Source: a bacterium (GTDB lineage: Bacteria > Sysuimicrobiota > Sysuimicrobiia > Sysuimicrobiales > Segetimicrobiaceae). From it: 17,545 nucleotides of DNA. Shown piece by piece: positions 5,811 through 17,080 of the stretch. The stretch spans positions 1 through 17,545 of the forward strand of contig DATGHU010000046.1 of NCBI GenBank assembly GCA_035307765.1. The letters are read 5' to 3'. A model generated the notes under the pieces. The model saw only the letters and a program-made list of their open reading frames with translations. It searched no databases and was not told the origin of the DNA. The position numbers were made by a program, and so were the translations under genes. How positions within the stretch are numbered: position 1 is the first letter of the stretch; each line of letters starts with the position of its first letter.

Positions 5811-6467
5811 ATGGCGAATCCGAGGCCGGAAAAGGTCGCGATGGTGGAGGAACTGGAGCAGCGGCTTCGTGGGGCGTCCATCGTCATCCTCACCGACTAC
5901 CGGGGGCTGACCGTCGCGGAGATCGGGGCGCTCCGGGGACGGCTGCGGGACGCGAATGTCGACTACCGGGTGGCCAAGAACACGCTGCTCGCGCTCGCGG
6001 CCGAGCGGTGCGGGCTCCCCGCCCTCGCCGGCTTCCTGACCGGCCCGACCGCGGTGGTATTTGGGCGCGACGACCCGGGGGTGCCGGCGCGCGTGCTCCA
6101 GGAGTTCATCCGGCAGTACCGGAAGCTGGAGATCAAAGGCGGGGTCCTGGGAGGTCAGGCCCTCGACGCGGACGAGGTTCGGACCCTCGCCACGCTGCCC
6201 AGCCGCGGCGAATTGCTGAGCCGGGCGATCGGCATGATCCAGGCGCCCCTGCGGGCGGTCGTGATGACATTGAACGCGCCGGCGCGCGGGCTGGTGCAAG
6301 CCCTGGACGCCCTTCGCATCAAGCGGGAGCCCGAGCGCCCCGCCGCTTCGGCGGCAGACGCCGGGGACCCCGGAGGGGGCGAGCCTGCGGCGCCCGGCAC
6401 GGAAGCGCCGGCCGCGGAGGACGGGGGGGCGGCGGCACCCGCGGCGACCGGTCAGACCGATCAATAA
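5811..6467 (+). CDS. rplJ: 50S ribosomal protein L10 with acidic C-terminal extension
   Basis: L10 anchors L7/L12 dimers to the ribosome and represses its own operon. The N-terminal rRNA-binding domain contains IVILTDYRGLTVAEI (24-38), DYRVAKNTLL (51-60) and LTGPTAVVFG (76-85). The long C-terminal helix that carries L7/L12 dimers is at about 134-170 (LLSRAIGMIQAPLRAVVMTL). At 218 aa it is longer than the usual 165-180. Residues 173-218 are an Ala/Pro/Gly/Glu tail with nine acidic and one basic residue and no known role. ATG 5811 is chosen because AAGGAGG (5799-5805) precedes it; the in-frame upstream start at 5772 lies in leader sequence. rplL begins 40 nt after the stop. Confidence 0.97.
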   Translation: MANPRPEKVAMVEELEQRLRGASIVILTDYRGLTVAEIGALRGRLRDANVDYRVAKNTLLALAAERCGLPALAGFLTGPTAVVFGRDDPGVPARVLQEFIRQYRKLEIKGGVLGGQALDADEVRTLATLPSRGELLSRAIGMIQAPLRAVVMTLNAPARGLVQALDALRIKREPERPAASAADAGDPGGGEPAAPGTEAPAAEDGGAAAPAATGQTDQ

Positions 6468-6486
6468 TCAGATCGATCATTAATCA
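6455..6486 (+). repeat. Imperfect tandem 16-bp repeat across the rplJ stop
   Basis: Positions 6455-6470 and 6471-6486 are adjacent 16-bp copies matching at 14 positions, each containing CGATCA and TAATCA. The first copy spans the rplJ stop codon TAA (6465-6467); the second ends just before the rplL ribosome-binding site. This is unusual AT-rich sequence for the locus. Confidence 0.7.
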
Positions 6487-6507
6487 CGGTAGTGGGAGGG
6501 AGACGCG

Positions 6508-6903
6508 ATGGCAGAGAAGATGACCATTGACCAGATCGTTGATGGGATCGGCGACCTGTCCGCCCTGGATCTGTCGAAGCTGGTGAAGGCGCTGGAGGAG
6601 AAGTTCGGCGTCAGCGCCGCGGCGCCGATGATGGCGATGGTCGCTGCGGGCGGCGCGGCGGGGGCGGGCGCGGCCGCCGCGGTCGAGGAGCAGACCGAGT
6701 TCGACGCCATCCTCAAGGCGGTCGGCGACAAGAAGATCCAGGTCATCAAGGTGGTCCGCGAACTCACCGGCCTCGGCCTGAAAGAAGCCAAGGATCTGGT
6801 CGACGGCGCGCCCAAGCCGGTGAAGGAGAAGGTGGCCAAGCAAGAGGCCGAGGCGATCAAGGCCAAGCTCACCGAGGTCGGCGCCACGGTCGAGGTCAAG
6901 TAG
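6508..6903 (+). CDS. rplL: 50S ribosomal protein L7/L12
   Basis: L7/L12 is the multi-copy stalk protein that recruits and activates translation GTPases. The 131-aa product shows the three usual parts: a dimerising N-terminal helical domain (1-35, including [20 protein letters not shown]), a flexible Ala/Gly hinge (about 37-60) and the globular C-terminal domain (62-131). The latter contains [20 protein letters not shown] and [11 protein letters not shown], the factor-binding surface, and [19 protein letters not shown] at the end. The hinge is somewhat longer and more alanine-rich than in short homologs. ATG 6508 follows GGGAGGGA (6494-6501). It is the last gene under the L10 leader before the rplL-rpoB regulatory gap. 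Confidence 0.98.
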   Translation: MAEKMTIDQIVDGIGDLSALDLSKLVKALEEKFGVSAAAPMMAMVAAGGAAGAGAAAAVEEQTEFDAILKAVGDKKIQVIKVVRELTGLGLKEAKDLVDGAPKPVKEKVAKQEAEAIKAKLTEVGATVEVK

Positions 6904-6959
6904 CCTCGCGCTGCGCCCAGTCCCGCCAGTCCGCGCGCGCCCGGAGCGTTGGGGCACCC

Positions 6960-6998
6960 GCGGCTTGAGTGAGGGCGGACGCGAGCGGCTCAAGCCGC
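6960..6998 (+). promoter_or_regulatory. Perfect 10-bp inverted repeat upstream of rpoB promoter
   Basis: GCGGCTTGAG (6960-6969) and CTCAAGCCGC (6989-6998) are exact reverse complements with a 19-nt loop. The right arm touches the -35 hexamer TTGACG at 6999. In RNA from rplL it would form a stem between rplL and rpoB, the place where some bacteria have an RNase III site or partial attenuator. At the DNA level it could be an operator. No T-run follows. Confidence 0.65.
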
Positions 6999-7051
6999 TT
7001 GACGGGAAACCCCGGTCGGTGATAACATAGCATTTACTGCTATAATGCTAT
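6999..7051 (+). promoter_or_regulatory. Candidate rpoB promoter region with overlapping repeats
   Basis: TTGACG (6999-7004) pairs with a -10 at GATAAC (7021-7026, 16-bp spacer) or TAACAT (7023-7028, 18-bp). A second, stronger -10 TATAAT (7041-7046) has an upstream TGC, i.e. an extended -10, but no good -35. An AT-rich island holds three copies of one hexamer: ATAGCA (7027-7032, inverted), TGCTAT (7038-7043) and TGCTAT (7046-7051). These make a 7-bp inverted repeat ATAGCAT/ATGCTAT and overlap both -10 elements, which suggests protein-controlled or dual promoters. About 115 nt of leader precede the rpoB start. Confidence 0.65.
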
Positions 7052-7165
7052 TTTGCCGAACCCATCTCGATCCTGGGGTCCCAGGCCTACAGCGGACGCG
7101 AGGCGTGACTTCCTTTGCGTCCGCATGCCCATTCTGGACGTGAGTTTCACCTGGAGGCGAAACCA

Positions 7166-10804
<3,639 letters not shown>

Positions 10805-10812
10805 CCGCCCCC

Positions 10813-10849
10813 CCGCCGACCCCACCCGCGACGCGGGGGGAGTCGGCGG
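10813..10849 (+). repeat. Strong hairpin between rpoB and rpoC
   Basis: CCGCCGAC (10813-10820) pairs with GTCGGCGG (10842-10849). The stem continues with CCC/GGG and CCCGC (10825-10829)/GCGGG (10833-10837) around a GAC loop, with an A on each side unpaired: about 16 base pairs in all. CAGAAGC follows rather than a T-run, so it is not an intrinsic terminator. It may be a pause, processing or mRNA-stability element setting the rpoB/rpoC ratio. Confidence 0.7.
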
Positions 10850-10904
10850 CAGAAGCGGTCGATACGTGGGGACAGACTGCGTGACCCTGGAGGGGCGTTG
10901 AGCG

Positions 10905-13900
10905 ATGCAGGATGTTAACAATTTCTCCGCCGTGAAGATCGCGCTCGCGTCCCCGGACCGGATCCGTCTGTGGTCCCGGGGCGAAGTGAAGAAGCCCGAG
11001 ACGATCAACTATCGGACGCTCAAGCCCGAGCGGGATGGGTTGTTCTGCGAGCGGATCTTCGGGCCCACCAAAGACTGGGAGTGTCACTGCGGGAAGTACA
11101 AGCGGATCCGGTTCAAGGGGATTATCTGCGACCGTTGCGGCGTTGAGGTGACCCGCGCCAAGGTGCGCCGGGAACGGATGGGCCACATCGAGTTGGCCGC
11201 CCCGGTCTGCCACATCTGGTACCTGAAAGGGGTGCCCAGCCGGACCGGCCTGATGCTGGACATGTCCCCGCGGGCCCTGGAGCGGGTGGTGTATTTCGCC
11301 TCGTACGTCGTGACCGACCCCGGCCACGTGAAGGGGTTGGCGAAGAAGCAGCTCCTGACCGAGGCCGAGTACCGCGAGCTGCGCGAGAAGCACGGGAACG
11401 CCTTTAAGGCCGGGATCGGGGCGGAGTCGATCAAGGAACTGCTGACCGAGCTCAGCCCCGACGCGGTGACGAAGAAGCTGCGCGTCGAGCTCAAGACGGC
11501 CAGCGGTCAGAAGCGGATGAAGATCCTGAAGCGGCTCGAGGTCGTCGAGGCGTTCCGCAAGAGCGGCAACAAGCCCGACTGGATGATCCTGGACGTCATC
11601 CCGGTGATCCCGCCGGACCTGCGGCCGATGGTGCAGCTGGACGGCGGCCGGTTTGCGACCAGCGACCTCAACGACCTGTACCGGCGGGTGATCAACCGCA
11701 ACAACCGGCTGAAGCGGCTCCTCGATCTCGGCGCGCCGGAGATCATCGTGCGCAACGAGAAGCGGATGCTGCAGGAGGCCGTGGACGCGCTGATCGACAA
11801 CGGCCGGCGCGGCCGCCCGGTCACGGGGCCGAACAACCGGCCGCTCAAGTCGCTTTCCGACATGCTGAAGGGCAAGCAGGGGCGGTTCCGCCAGAACCTC
11901 CTCGGCAAGCGCGTCGACTACTCGGGCCGCTCGGTGATCGTGGTCGGGCCGAACCTCCGGCTGCACCAGTGCGGCCTGCCCAAGGAGATGGCGCTCGAGC
12001 TCTTCAAGCCGTTCGTCATGAAGAAGCTCGTCGACCGCGGGCTCAGCCAGAACATCAAGAGCGCGAAGCGGATGGTCGAGCGCGCGCGGCCGGAGGTGTG
12101 GGACGTGCTCGAGGAAGTCGTGCACGAGCACCCGGTGCTGCTCAATCGCGCCCCGACGCTCCACCGGCTCGGGATCCAGGCGTTCGAGCCGGTGCTGATC
12201 GAGGGCAAGGCGATCCAGGTGCACCCGCTCGTCTGCACGGCCTACAACGCCGACTTCGACGGTGACCAGATGGCGATACACGTGCCGCTCTCGGCGGCGT
12301 CGCAGGCGGAGGCGCGCGTCCTGATGCTCTCCGCCTACAACATCCTCTCGCCGGCGTACGGTCGCGCGATCACGTCGCCGACGCGCGACATCGTGTTCGG
12401 CTGCTACTACCTGACGCTCGAGCGGACGGGCGCCCCGGGCGAAGGGAAGATCTTCTCGCGGCCGGACGAGGTCATCCTCGCCTACGAGAGCGGCATCGTG
12501 GACCTCCACGCCAAGATCAAGGTCCGGCTCAGCCACGACGGCGAGCTGATCGAGACGACCGTCGGGCGGGTGATCTTCAACGAGGCGATTCCGGAGGAGC
12601 TGCGGTTCATCAACGAGGTCTGCGACCGGAAGATCCTCTCGCAGATCGTCTCGGAAGCCTACAACCGGCTCGGCTCGACGAAAACGGTGCAGCTCCTGGA
12701 CAGCATCAAGGACCTGGGGTTCCACTTCGCGACGGTGAGCGGCAGCGGCATCGCGCTCTCCGACATCGTCATCCCCAAGGAGAAGGAAGAGATCCTCGCC
12801 AAGGCGGACAAGGAGGTCGATGCGGTCGACACCCAGTATCGCCGCGGCCTGATCACCAACGAGGAGCGCTACCTCAAGACGGTCGATGTCTGGACCGAGG
12901 CCACGGAGACGATCACCCGGAGGATGCTGAGCGGGTTCGATCCGTTCAATCCGCTGTACATGATGGCCCAGTCGGGCGCGCGGGGCAACATCCAGCAGAT
13001 CCGCCAGCTCGCGGGGATGCGCGGCCTCATGACCGACCCCTCCGGGCGGATCATCGAGCTGCCGATCAAGGCCAACTTCCGCGAGGGGCTGACCGTGCTG
13101 GAATACTTCATCAGCACGCACGGGCAGCGCAAGGGGCTCGCCGACACGGCGATCCGGACCTCCGAGTCCGGCTACCTGACGCGGCGGCTCGTGGACGTCG
13201 CCCAGGACGTGATCGTCCGCGCGGACGACTGCCAGACGACCTCCGGCGTCGAGATGGCCCCGATCATGGACGGCAGCCAGGTCGTGGTGTCGCTGGCCGA
13301 CCGGATCACCGGCCGGGTCGCGGCCGAGGACGTCCTGGCGCCGCGCGGCAAGAAGGTCCTGGTCGAGGCCGGCCAGGAGATCGAAGAGGCCGCGGCCGAG
13401 GAGATCGAGGCCGCCGGGATCACGGCCGTGTCCGTGCGCTCCGTGCTGTCCTGCAAGACCCGGTTCGGCATCTGCGCCCGGTGCTACGGCCGCAACCTGG
13501 CGAGCGGCAAGCTCGTCGAGATCGGCGAGGCGGTCGGCATCATCGCCGCGCAGTCGATCGGCGAGCCGGGTACGCAGCTGACGATGCGGACGTTCCACAC
13601 TGGCGGCGTCGCCGGGTTCGACATCACCCAGGGTCTGCCCCGGGTGGAGGAACTGTTCGAGGCCCGCCGCCCCAAGGGCCAGGCCGTGATCAGCGAGATC
13701 GACGGCAAGGTCCACGTCTCCGAGAGCAAGAGCGCGCGGGTGCTCACCGTGAGCGGTCGCGACGACGAACGGGAGTATCCAGTGGCCTCCGGCGTCCGCC
13801 TGCGCGTCGCCGACGGGGACAAGGTCTCCGCCGGGGATCAGCTGACCGACGGCTCGGTCAACCCGCACGATATTCTCCGGATCAAGGGGCTGGCGGCCGT

Positions 13901-14348
13901 GCAGGGCTATCTCGTGCAGGAGATCCAGAGCGTCTACCGCTCCCAGGGCGTGGACATCAACGACAAGCACATCGAGATCATCGTCCGCCAGATGCTGCGG
14001 CGGGTGAAGGTCGAGGAGCCGGGCGACACCGAGTTCGCCCCCGGCGAGCTTGTGGACGTCTTCGCGCTCGATGGGGAGAACACGCGGGCGATGGCGTCGC
14101 GCAAGGAGCCGGCGACGGCGCGCCCGGTGCTGCTTGGGATCACCAAGGCCTCGCTCGCGACGGAGAGCTTCCTCTCGGCGGCGAGCTTCCAGGAAACGGC
14201 GCGGGTCCTGACCGACGCCGCGATCAAGGGTAAGGTAGACCCGCTCCTCGGACTCAAGGAAAACGTGATCATCGGCAAGCTGATCCCGGCCGGGACGGGG
14301 ATGCCCTGCTACCGCTCGATCAAGATCTCGGTGGAAGGCCTGTCGTAG
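10905..14348 (+). CDS. rpoC: DNA-directed RNA polymerase subunit beta'
   Basis: RpoC carries the catalytic magnesium of RNA polymerase. The N-terminal zinc ribbon has C60, C62, C75 and C78 (CHCGKYK; IICDRCG). The absolutely conserved [12 protein letters not shown] lies at 448-459, with D450, D452 and D454 holding the metal. The second zinc site uses C776, C850, C857 and C860 ([16 protein letters not shown]). The trigger-loop region reads [13 protein letters not shown] with M894 and H898, then runs straight into [15 protein letters not shown], so the large trigger-loop insertion of proteobacteria is absent. At 1147 aa it is a compact Gram-positive-type beta'. ATG 10905 follows GGAGGGG at about 10889-10895. 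No clear T-run terminator follows the gene. Confidence 0.98.
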   Translation: MQDVNNFSAVKIALASPDRIRLWSRGEVKKPETINYRTLKPERDGLFCERIFGPTKDWECHCGKYKRIRFKGIICDRCGVEVTRAKVRRERMGHIELAAPVCHIWYLKGVPSRTGLMLDMSPRALERVVYFASYVVTDPGHVKGLAKKQLLTEAEYRELREKHGNAFKAGIGAESIKELLTELSPDAVTKKLRVELKTASGQKRMKILKRLEVVEAFRKSGNKPDWMILDVIPVIPPDLRPMVQLDGGRFATSDLNDLYRRVINRNNRLKRLLDLGAPEIIVRNEKRMLQEAVDALIDNGRRGRPVTGPNNRPLKSLSDMLKGKQGRFRQNLLGKRVDYSGRSVIVVGPNLRLHQCGLPKEMALELFKPFVMKKLVDRGLSQNIKSAKRMVERARPEVWDVLEEVVHEHPVLLNRAPTLHRLGIQAFEPVLIEGKAIQVHPLVCTAYNADFDGDQMAIHVPLSAASQAEARVLMLSAYNILSPAYGRAITSPTRDIVFGCYYLTLERTGAPGEGKIFSRPDEVILAYESGIVDLHAKIKVRLSHDGELIETTVGRVIFNEAIPEELRFINEVCDRKILSQIVSEAYNRLGSTKTVQLLDSIKDLGFHFATVSGSGIALSDIVIPKEKEEILAKADKEVDAVDTQYRRGLITNEERYLKTVDVWTEATETITRRMLSGFDPFNPLYMMAQSGARGNIQQIRQLAGMRGLMTDPSGRIIELPIKANFREGLTVLEYFISTHGQRKGLADTAIRTSESGYLTRRLVDVAQDVIVRADDCQTTSGVEMAPIMDGSQVVVSLADRITGRVAAEDVLAPRGKKVLVEAGQEIEEAAAEEIEAAGITAVSVRSVLSCKTRFGICARCYGRNLASGKLVEIGEAVGIIAAQSIGEPGTQLTMRTFHTGGVAGFDITQGLPRVEELFEARRPKGQAVISEIDGKVHVSESKSARVLTVSGRDDEREYPVASGVRLRVADGDKVSAGDQLTDGSVNPHDILRIKGLAAVQGYLVQEIQSVYRSQGVDINDKHIEIIVRQMLRRVKVEEPGDTEFAPGELVDVFALDGENTRAMASRKEPATARPVLLGITKASLATESFLSAASFQETARVLTDAAIKGKVDPLLGLKENVIIGKLIPAGTGMPCYRSIKISVEGLS

Positions 14349-14695
14349 GCGCGCCGACCGGCCGCTGCAAGGCATCCGAGTAGTATCCCGATCCGGGGCG
14401 CTACCTATTATAGGGGGCATGCTGACGGCATCCGTGTCGTGGCTCAGTAGTCCTGTCACCTCAGCGGATGAATGAAAATGTCACCTTTCTGGGGCTGGCG
14501 CTGCTTGCGCCGAGCGCCCGTCAGCAGGAGTGGTCGCCAGGGATGATTCGCCGTAAGGATTGAGGGCTCCGAAGCAACCGGAGCCTAAAGGACCCCTCAA
14601 GAGCCGGGCGAACACGGGCTCAATAGAAGCGGATCGCGCAGCCTGTACCGGGGGAGAGGATATCGACACGAAAGACCACTAGGGAGGAGATACAG
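14349..14695. other. Non-coding stretch after rpoC with possible IS21-like end remnant
   Basis: No convincing gene is present. TGTCACCT occurs twice as a direct repeat (14454-14461 and 14479-14486, 25 bp apart), followed by a GC-rich hairpin-like segment and then ATGATTCGCCGTAAGGAT (14542-14559), which stops after six codons. From memory, multiple short terminal repeats followed by an ATGATTCG-type start of the transposase gene occur at IS21-family ends; no transposase body is left. The assignment as a worn IS end is tentative. No intrinsic terminator for rpoC and no standard promoter for the next gene were found, apart from a lone TATTAT at 14406-14411. Confidence 0.3.
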
Positions 14696-15109
14696 ATGCC
14701 TGACACAATTCGTCTCGTTGACTACTTCTACATTGCGACCGCCGACAAGCCGGGGGAGGGCGCGCGCAGCCTACAGCACCTCGAGAATACCGGCGTGAGC
14801 CTGGTGGTCGTGCACGCGTTTCCGGCCGGCCGGAGGACGCAGGTGGACGTTGTGCCCGCGAGTAGCGAGGCGTTCAAGGCCGCGGCCAAGGCGGCCAAGT
14901 GGAAGGTGGTCGGGCCGAAGAAGGCGTTCGTGATCGACGGTGAAGACCGCACCGGGGCGCTGGTGGACTACTTCGCGAAGCTGGGTGACGCGAAGATCAA
15001 CGTGACCGCGAACAGCGCGATCGCGGCCGGAGCCGGCAGGTTCGGAGCGATTCTGTGGGTCAAGCCGAGGGATGTGAAGCGGGCCGCGAAGGTGCTCGGC
15101 GTCGGCTAA
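14696..15109 (+). CDS. Small protein with two ACT-like halves, function unknown
   Basis: A 137-aa protein with an apparent duplicated ACT-like fold. The first half (about 8-73) contains DYFYIATADKPGEGARSL with the ligand-turn-like DKPGEG, then ENTGVSLVVVHAFPAGRR and VDVVPAS. The second half (about 76-137) contains FVIDGEDRTGALVDYFAKLG, AKINVTANSAIAAGAGRFGAIL, and a closing WVKPRDVKRAAKVLG helix. ACT domains bind amino acids or other small ligands and regulate attached or partner enzymes; here no catalytic domain is attached, so the protein may be a free-standing sensor. ATG 14696 follows GGGAGGAG (14682-14689). It stands alone between rpoC and a gene-poor region. The family assignment rests on pattern recognition. 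Confidence 0.7.
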   Translation: MPDTIRLVDYFYIATADKPGEGARSLQHLENTGVSLVVVHAFPAGRRTQVDVVPASSEAFKAAAKAAKWKVVGPKKAFVIDGEDRTGALVDYFAKLGDAKINVTANSAIAAGAGRFGAILWVKPRDVKRAAKVLGVG

Positions 15110-15871
15110 GAGCGTGCCGTCGTTGCTTCGAGATCGTTGCCGCCAGACGAACGGCCGAGCGGCGTCTCTCTGACTTCCACAAGCGCCTCGGCTGCGAAGG
15201 GCCGCCGAGACCGATCGCCGGCAGCCCAACCGGTGTGCCGTCGAGCTCGCGCGGATCGCCTCCGTTGTTCGACTCCTACGCGATCTCCGCACCACGCCTC
15301 GACGACGGAAGGGGCGATGTTGGGGTGCCCCTGATGCCAGCCGTTAATTTCTCGGCAAGACCCATCGCTCCCAATCCAAGGAGCAGGTGCAATGCCTTGC
15401 CCCCCCTTGCCACCCCGGGCCGGCGGCCCCATCTACGGCCGCCCCGAGGGGGCCCCGGTCACTCCAGGCGGCACTCGGCGGGCTCGTGGGTATTCGGGTA
15501 GCCTCAGCTGTCCCGGCAATTGGGGAGAGCTATTCTCGGGCAACGACCTGTACAAGACGGTTGGGTCTTGTACACTCGAGCCGATAGAAGCGCTCTAGCT
15601 TTGGTCGCCGGCGGAATCTCGCTCCGGACGTGCCTAAGCCGTCAGGACGGCGGCCTCTTGGCGTTGGCCGGTCGCTGAAGATCGAAACCGCTTGATGCTC
15701 CGGGGAACGTCTCCTACCCGATCCTGGACGTACATTAAAGACGCGCCGACCGGGAACGGCATCGCGCCGCTGTTTACGAAGTGATTACGCGGCCAGCCGG
15801 GCGGCGCTGATGAGGCGCCAGCCGTGCGGGAAGGAGCGGTGCTCACGCCCCCCCCGACGGCATGGGCTATG
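15110..15871. other. Gene-poor stretch between ACT-like gene and hsp20
   Basis: Open frames here are short, differ in all frames and have no recognisable protein features. Besides the inverted repeat described separately, there is a small stem GCCGT (15638-15642)/ACGGC (15647-15651). No tRNA, rRNA, transposase fragment or clear terminator with a T-run was found. Confidence 0.5.
15549..15574. repeat. Perfect 10-bp inverted repeat
   Basis: TGTACAAGAC (15549-15558) and GTCTTGTACA (15565-15574) are exact reverse complements around GGTTGG. With no T-run on either side it is not a normal terminator. It could be a dyad operator or a small RNA hairpin. It stands out in otherwise featureless sequence. 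Confidence 0.7.
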
Positions 15872-16318
15872 CTACTTGACTTCTACCTTGACGGTCGTAT
15901 CCTTGGCTCGGTCCGACTTTGGCAGTCTTACTTCGAGCATTCCATCGTTGTAGGATGCCGTTGCCTCAGTCCCCTTCACCTCTGTGGGGAGAGGCACGGT
16001 TCGGAGAAATGTTCCATATTGCAACTCGCGCCGATAATAGTTGCAGTCCTCCTGCGGTGCGTGCTTCGTCGACCCCTTAACCGTGACGGCATCATTGGTG
16101 ATGGTAATGTCCACCTGTTTCGGATCGACGTTGGGCAGCGCCGCCTTGATCACCACCTCATGCGCATTTTCGAACACCTCAACCGGCGGCTGCCACTCCA
16201 TGTCAGGCCCGACGCTCTCGCGCGTCCACGACGCTGGCACACCATTCAGGAGTCCACCAAGTTGGCGACGCATCTCTTGCAAGTCCTCATCAAAGATCGG
16301 CCTTCGCATAAGAATCAT
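15872..16318 (-). CDS. Hsp20/alpha-crystallin family small heat-shock protein
   Basis: Small heat-shock proteins are ATP-independent holdases that keep unfolding proteins soluble. The 148-aa product has a short N-terminal arm (1-41) and an alpha-crystallin domain (about 42-135) beginning WQPPVEVFENAHEVVIKAALP. It carries the hallmark ASYNDGMLEVRLPK (121-134, the A-x-x-x-x-G-x-L motif). The tail ends VKVEVK, where V-x-V may serve as the I/V-x-I/V oligomer contact. The minus-strand ATG at 16318 is chosen because GGAGG (plus 16326-16330) lies seven bases before it; a GTG at 16333 overlaps that box. It follows a small winged-helix-like gene by 72 nt on the same strand. No CIRCE operator was seen. 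Confidence 0.95.
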   Translation of the reverse strand: MILMRRPIFDEDLQEMRRQLGGLLNGVPASWTRESVGPDMEWQPPVEVFENAHEVVIKAALPNVDPKQVDITITNDAVTVKGSTKHAPQEDCNYYRRELQYGTFLRTVPLPTEVKGTEATASYNDGMLEVRLPKSDRAKDTTVKVEVK

Positions 16319-16346
16319 ATTGTTACCTCCCACGTTCTATGGTTCA

Positions 16347-16384
16347 CACCAGCCCCACCCCCATAGCGAGTGTGGGTGCCGGTG
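16347..16384 (-). promoter_or_regulatory. Leader hairpin upstream of hsp20
   Basis: On the minus strand CACCGGC(A)CCC (16384 to 16374) pairs with GGGGCTGGTG (16356 to 16347), ten pairs with one bulged A and one G-U. It lies 16-17 nt before the hsp20 ribosome-binding site, in the gap after the winged-helix-like gene. It does not cover the ribosome-binding site, so a thermosensor role is not supported directly; an mRNA-end or processing stem is equally possible. Confidence 0.4.
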
Positions 16385-16390
16385 TCGATT

Positions 16391-16654
16391 TCATGACGCG
16401 ATACGTTGAATAGGTTCAAGGCTACCGACATTGCGCGCCAAGTAGTCGCGGCCGCGCTCCGTGATCACCGCGTGCCCCAATCCGCTCCGAACTCGCCTCC
16501 ACGTCGCCAACCCGTAGTCGGCGCAGTAGAGAAGATGGCGTTCCACGACCTCCCGCACAAGGCCAAGATGCTCACCCAGCACGGAGCTGTTCGCGCCGGC
16601 TGGCTGATCCCGTAACGCAGTCAATACCAGGTTCCGTTCGTTGTCGATCGCCAT
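16391..16654 (-). CDS. Small winged-helix-like protein, possible regulator
   Basis: An 87-aa protein that reads like a single winged-helix domain. Residues 5-17 (NERNLVLTALRDQ) form a likely first helix, 24-46 (SVLGEHLGLVREVVERHLLYCAD) a helix-turn-helix with the second helix in recognition position, and YGLATWRRVRSG...AVITERGRDYLARN (47-74) the wing and closing helix, resembling the LTxxGxxYL ending of small DNA-binding regulators. No named family was recognised. The start at 16654 is chosen because AGGAGG (plus-strand complement at 16661-16666) precedes it at six bases; the upstream extension to 16810 is low-quality sequence. It lies 72 nt upstream of hsp20 on the same strand, suggesting one transcript. 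It may control hsp20, but an RNA- or protein-binding role is also possible. Confidence 0.7.
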   Translation of the reverse strand: MAIDNERNLVLTALRDQPAGANSSVLGEHLGLVREVVERHLLYCADYGLATWRRVRSGLGHAVITERGRDYLARNVGSLEPIQRIAS

Positions 16655-17080
16655 GGTCGCCCTCCTCAGGAGTTGCTCTGGTCGCATAGGTTGCGATCGG
16701 GTACCTTCTCCTCCGAGGAACCGACCGAGTGCGGGGACATGGCCGTGGACGTAAGGAAGGGGAAGCACTTTTAGTATACGCTTATTTGAGCAGAGAAGCG
16801 AAGCCGGCAAGGAGCCTCATCGGTCTAGATCTGGGCGCTTACCTCCGCTGGCGCATGCTTCCACCGCTCCAGCCCATGCCAGGGGGATGCGTCGACGCGC
16901 AGCGGGCCTGCACGAAGGTGGCGGGTGATTCTAGAGGCAAGCAAGGCATGCACGACCAGCACCGAGAGATGCCCGGTCTCAAAAGGGAGACGGTAGCATC
17001 CGCGGCAGAAGCGAAGGGCGCTGCGAGGAACAGGGGGCCGGTCCCGTGGAGGCGAAAGGGTGCGGGACCGGGGGGTCACC
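16655..17080. other. Intergenic stretch between the divergent hsp20 unit and slipin gene
   Basis: No gene is supported. An AT-rich patch at 16769-16791 contains TATACT on the minus strand (plus 16773-16778), a possible -10 element for the winged-helix/hsp20 unit, but no matching -35 is evident. The rest, to the slipin start, shows no clear promoter, repeat or RNA gene, although a plus-strand promoter for slipin must lie here or be shared with an unseen one. Confidence 0.4.

Noticed and set aside
15055-15501. Plus- and minus-strand open frames in the gap after the ACT-like gene
   Set aside because: Arg/Ser/Pro-rich noise without ribosome-binding sites or motifs; they overlap one another and the end of the ACT-like gene.
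16319-16390. CIRCE (HrcA) operator upstream of hsp20
   Set aside because: The TTAGCACTC-N9-GAGTGCTAA pattern is absent from the hsp20 leader.
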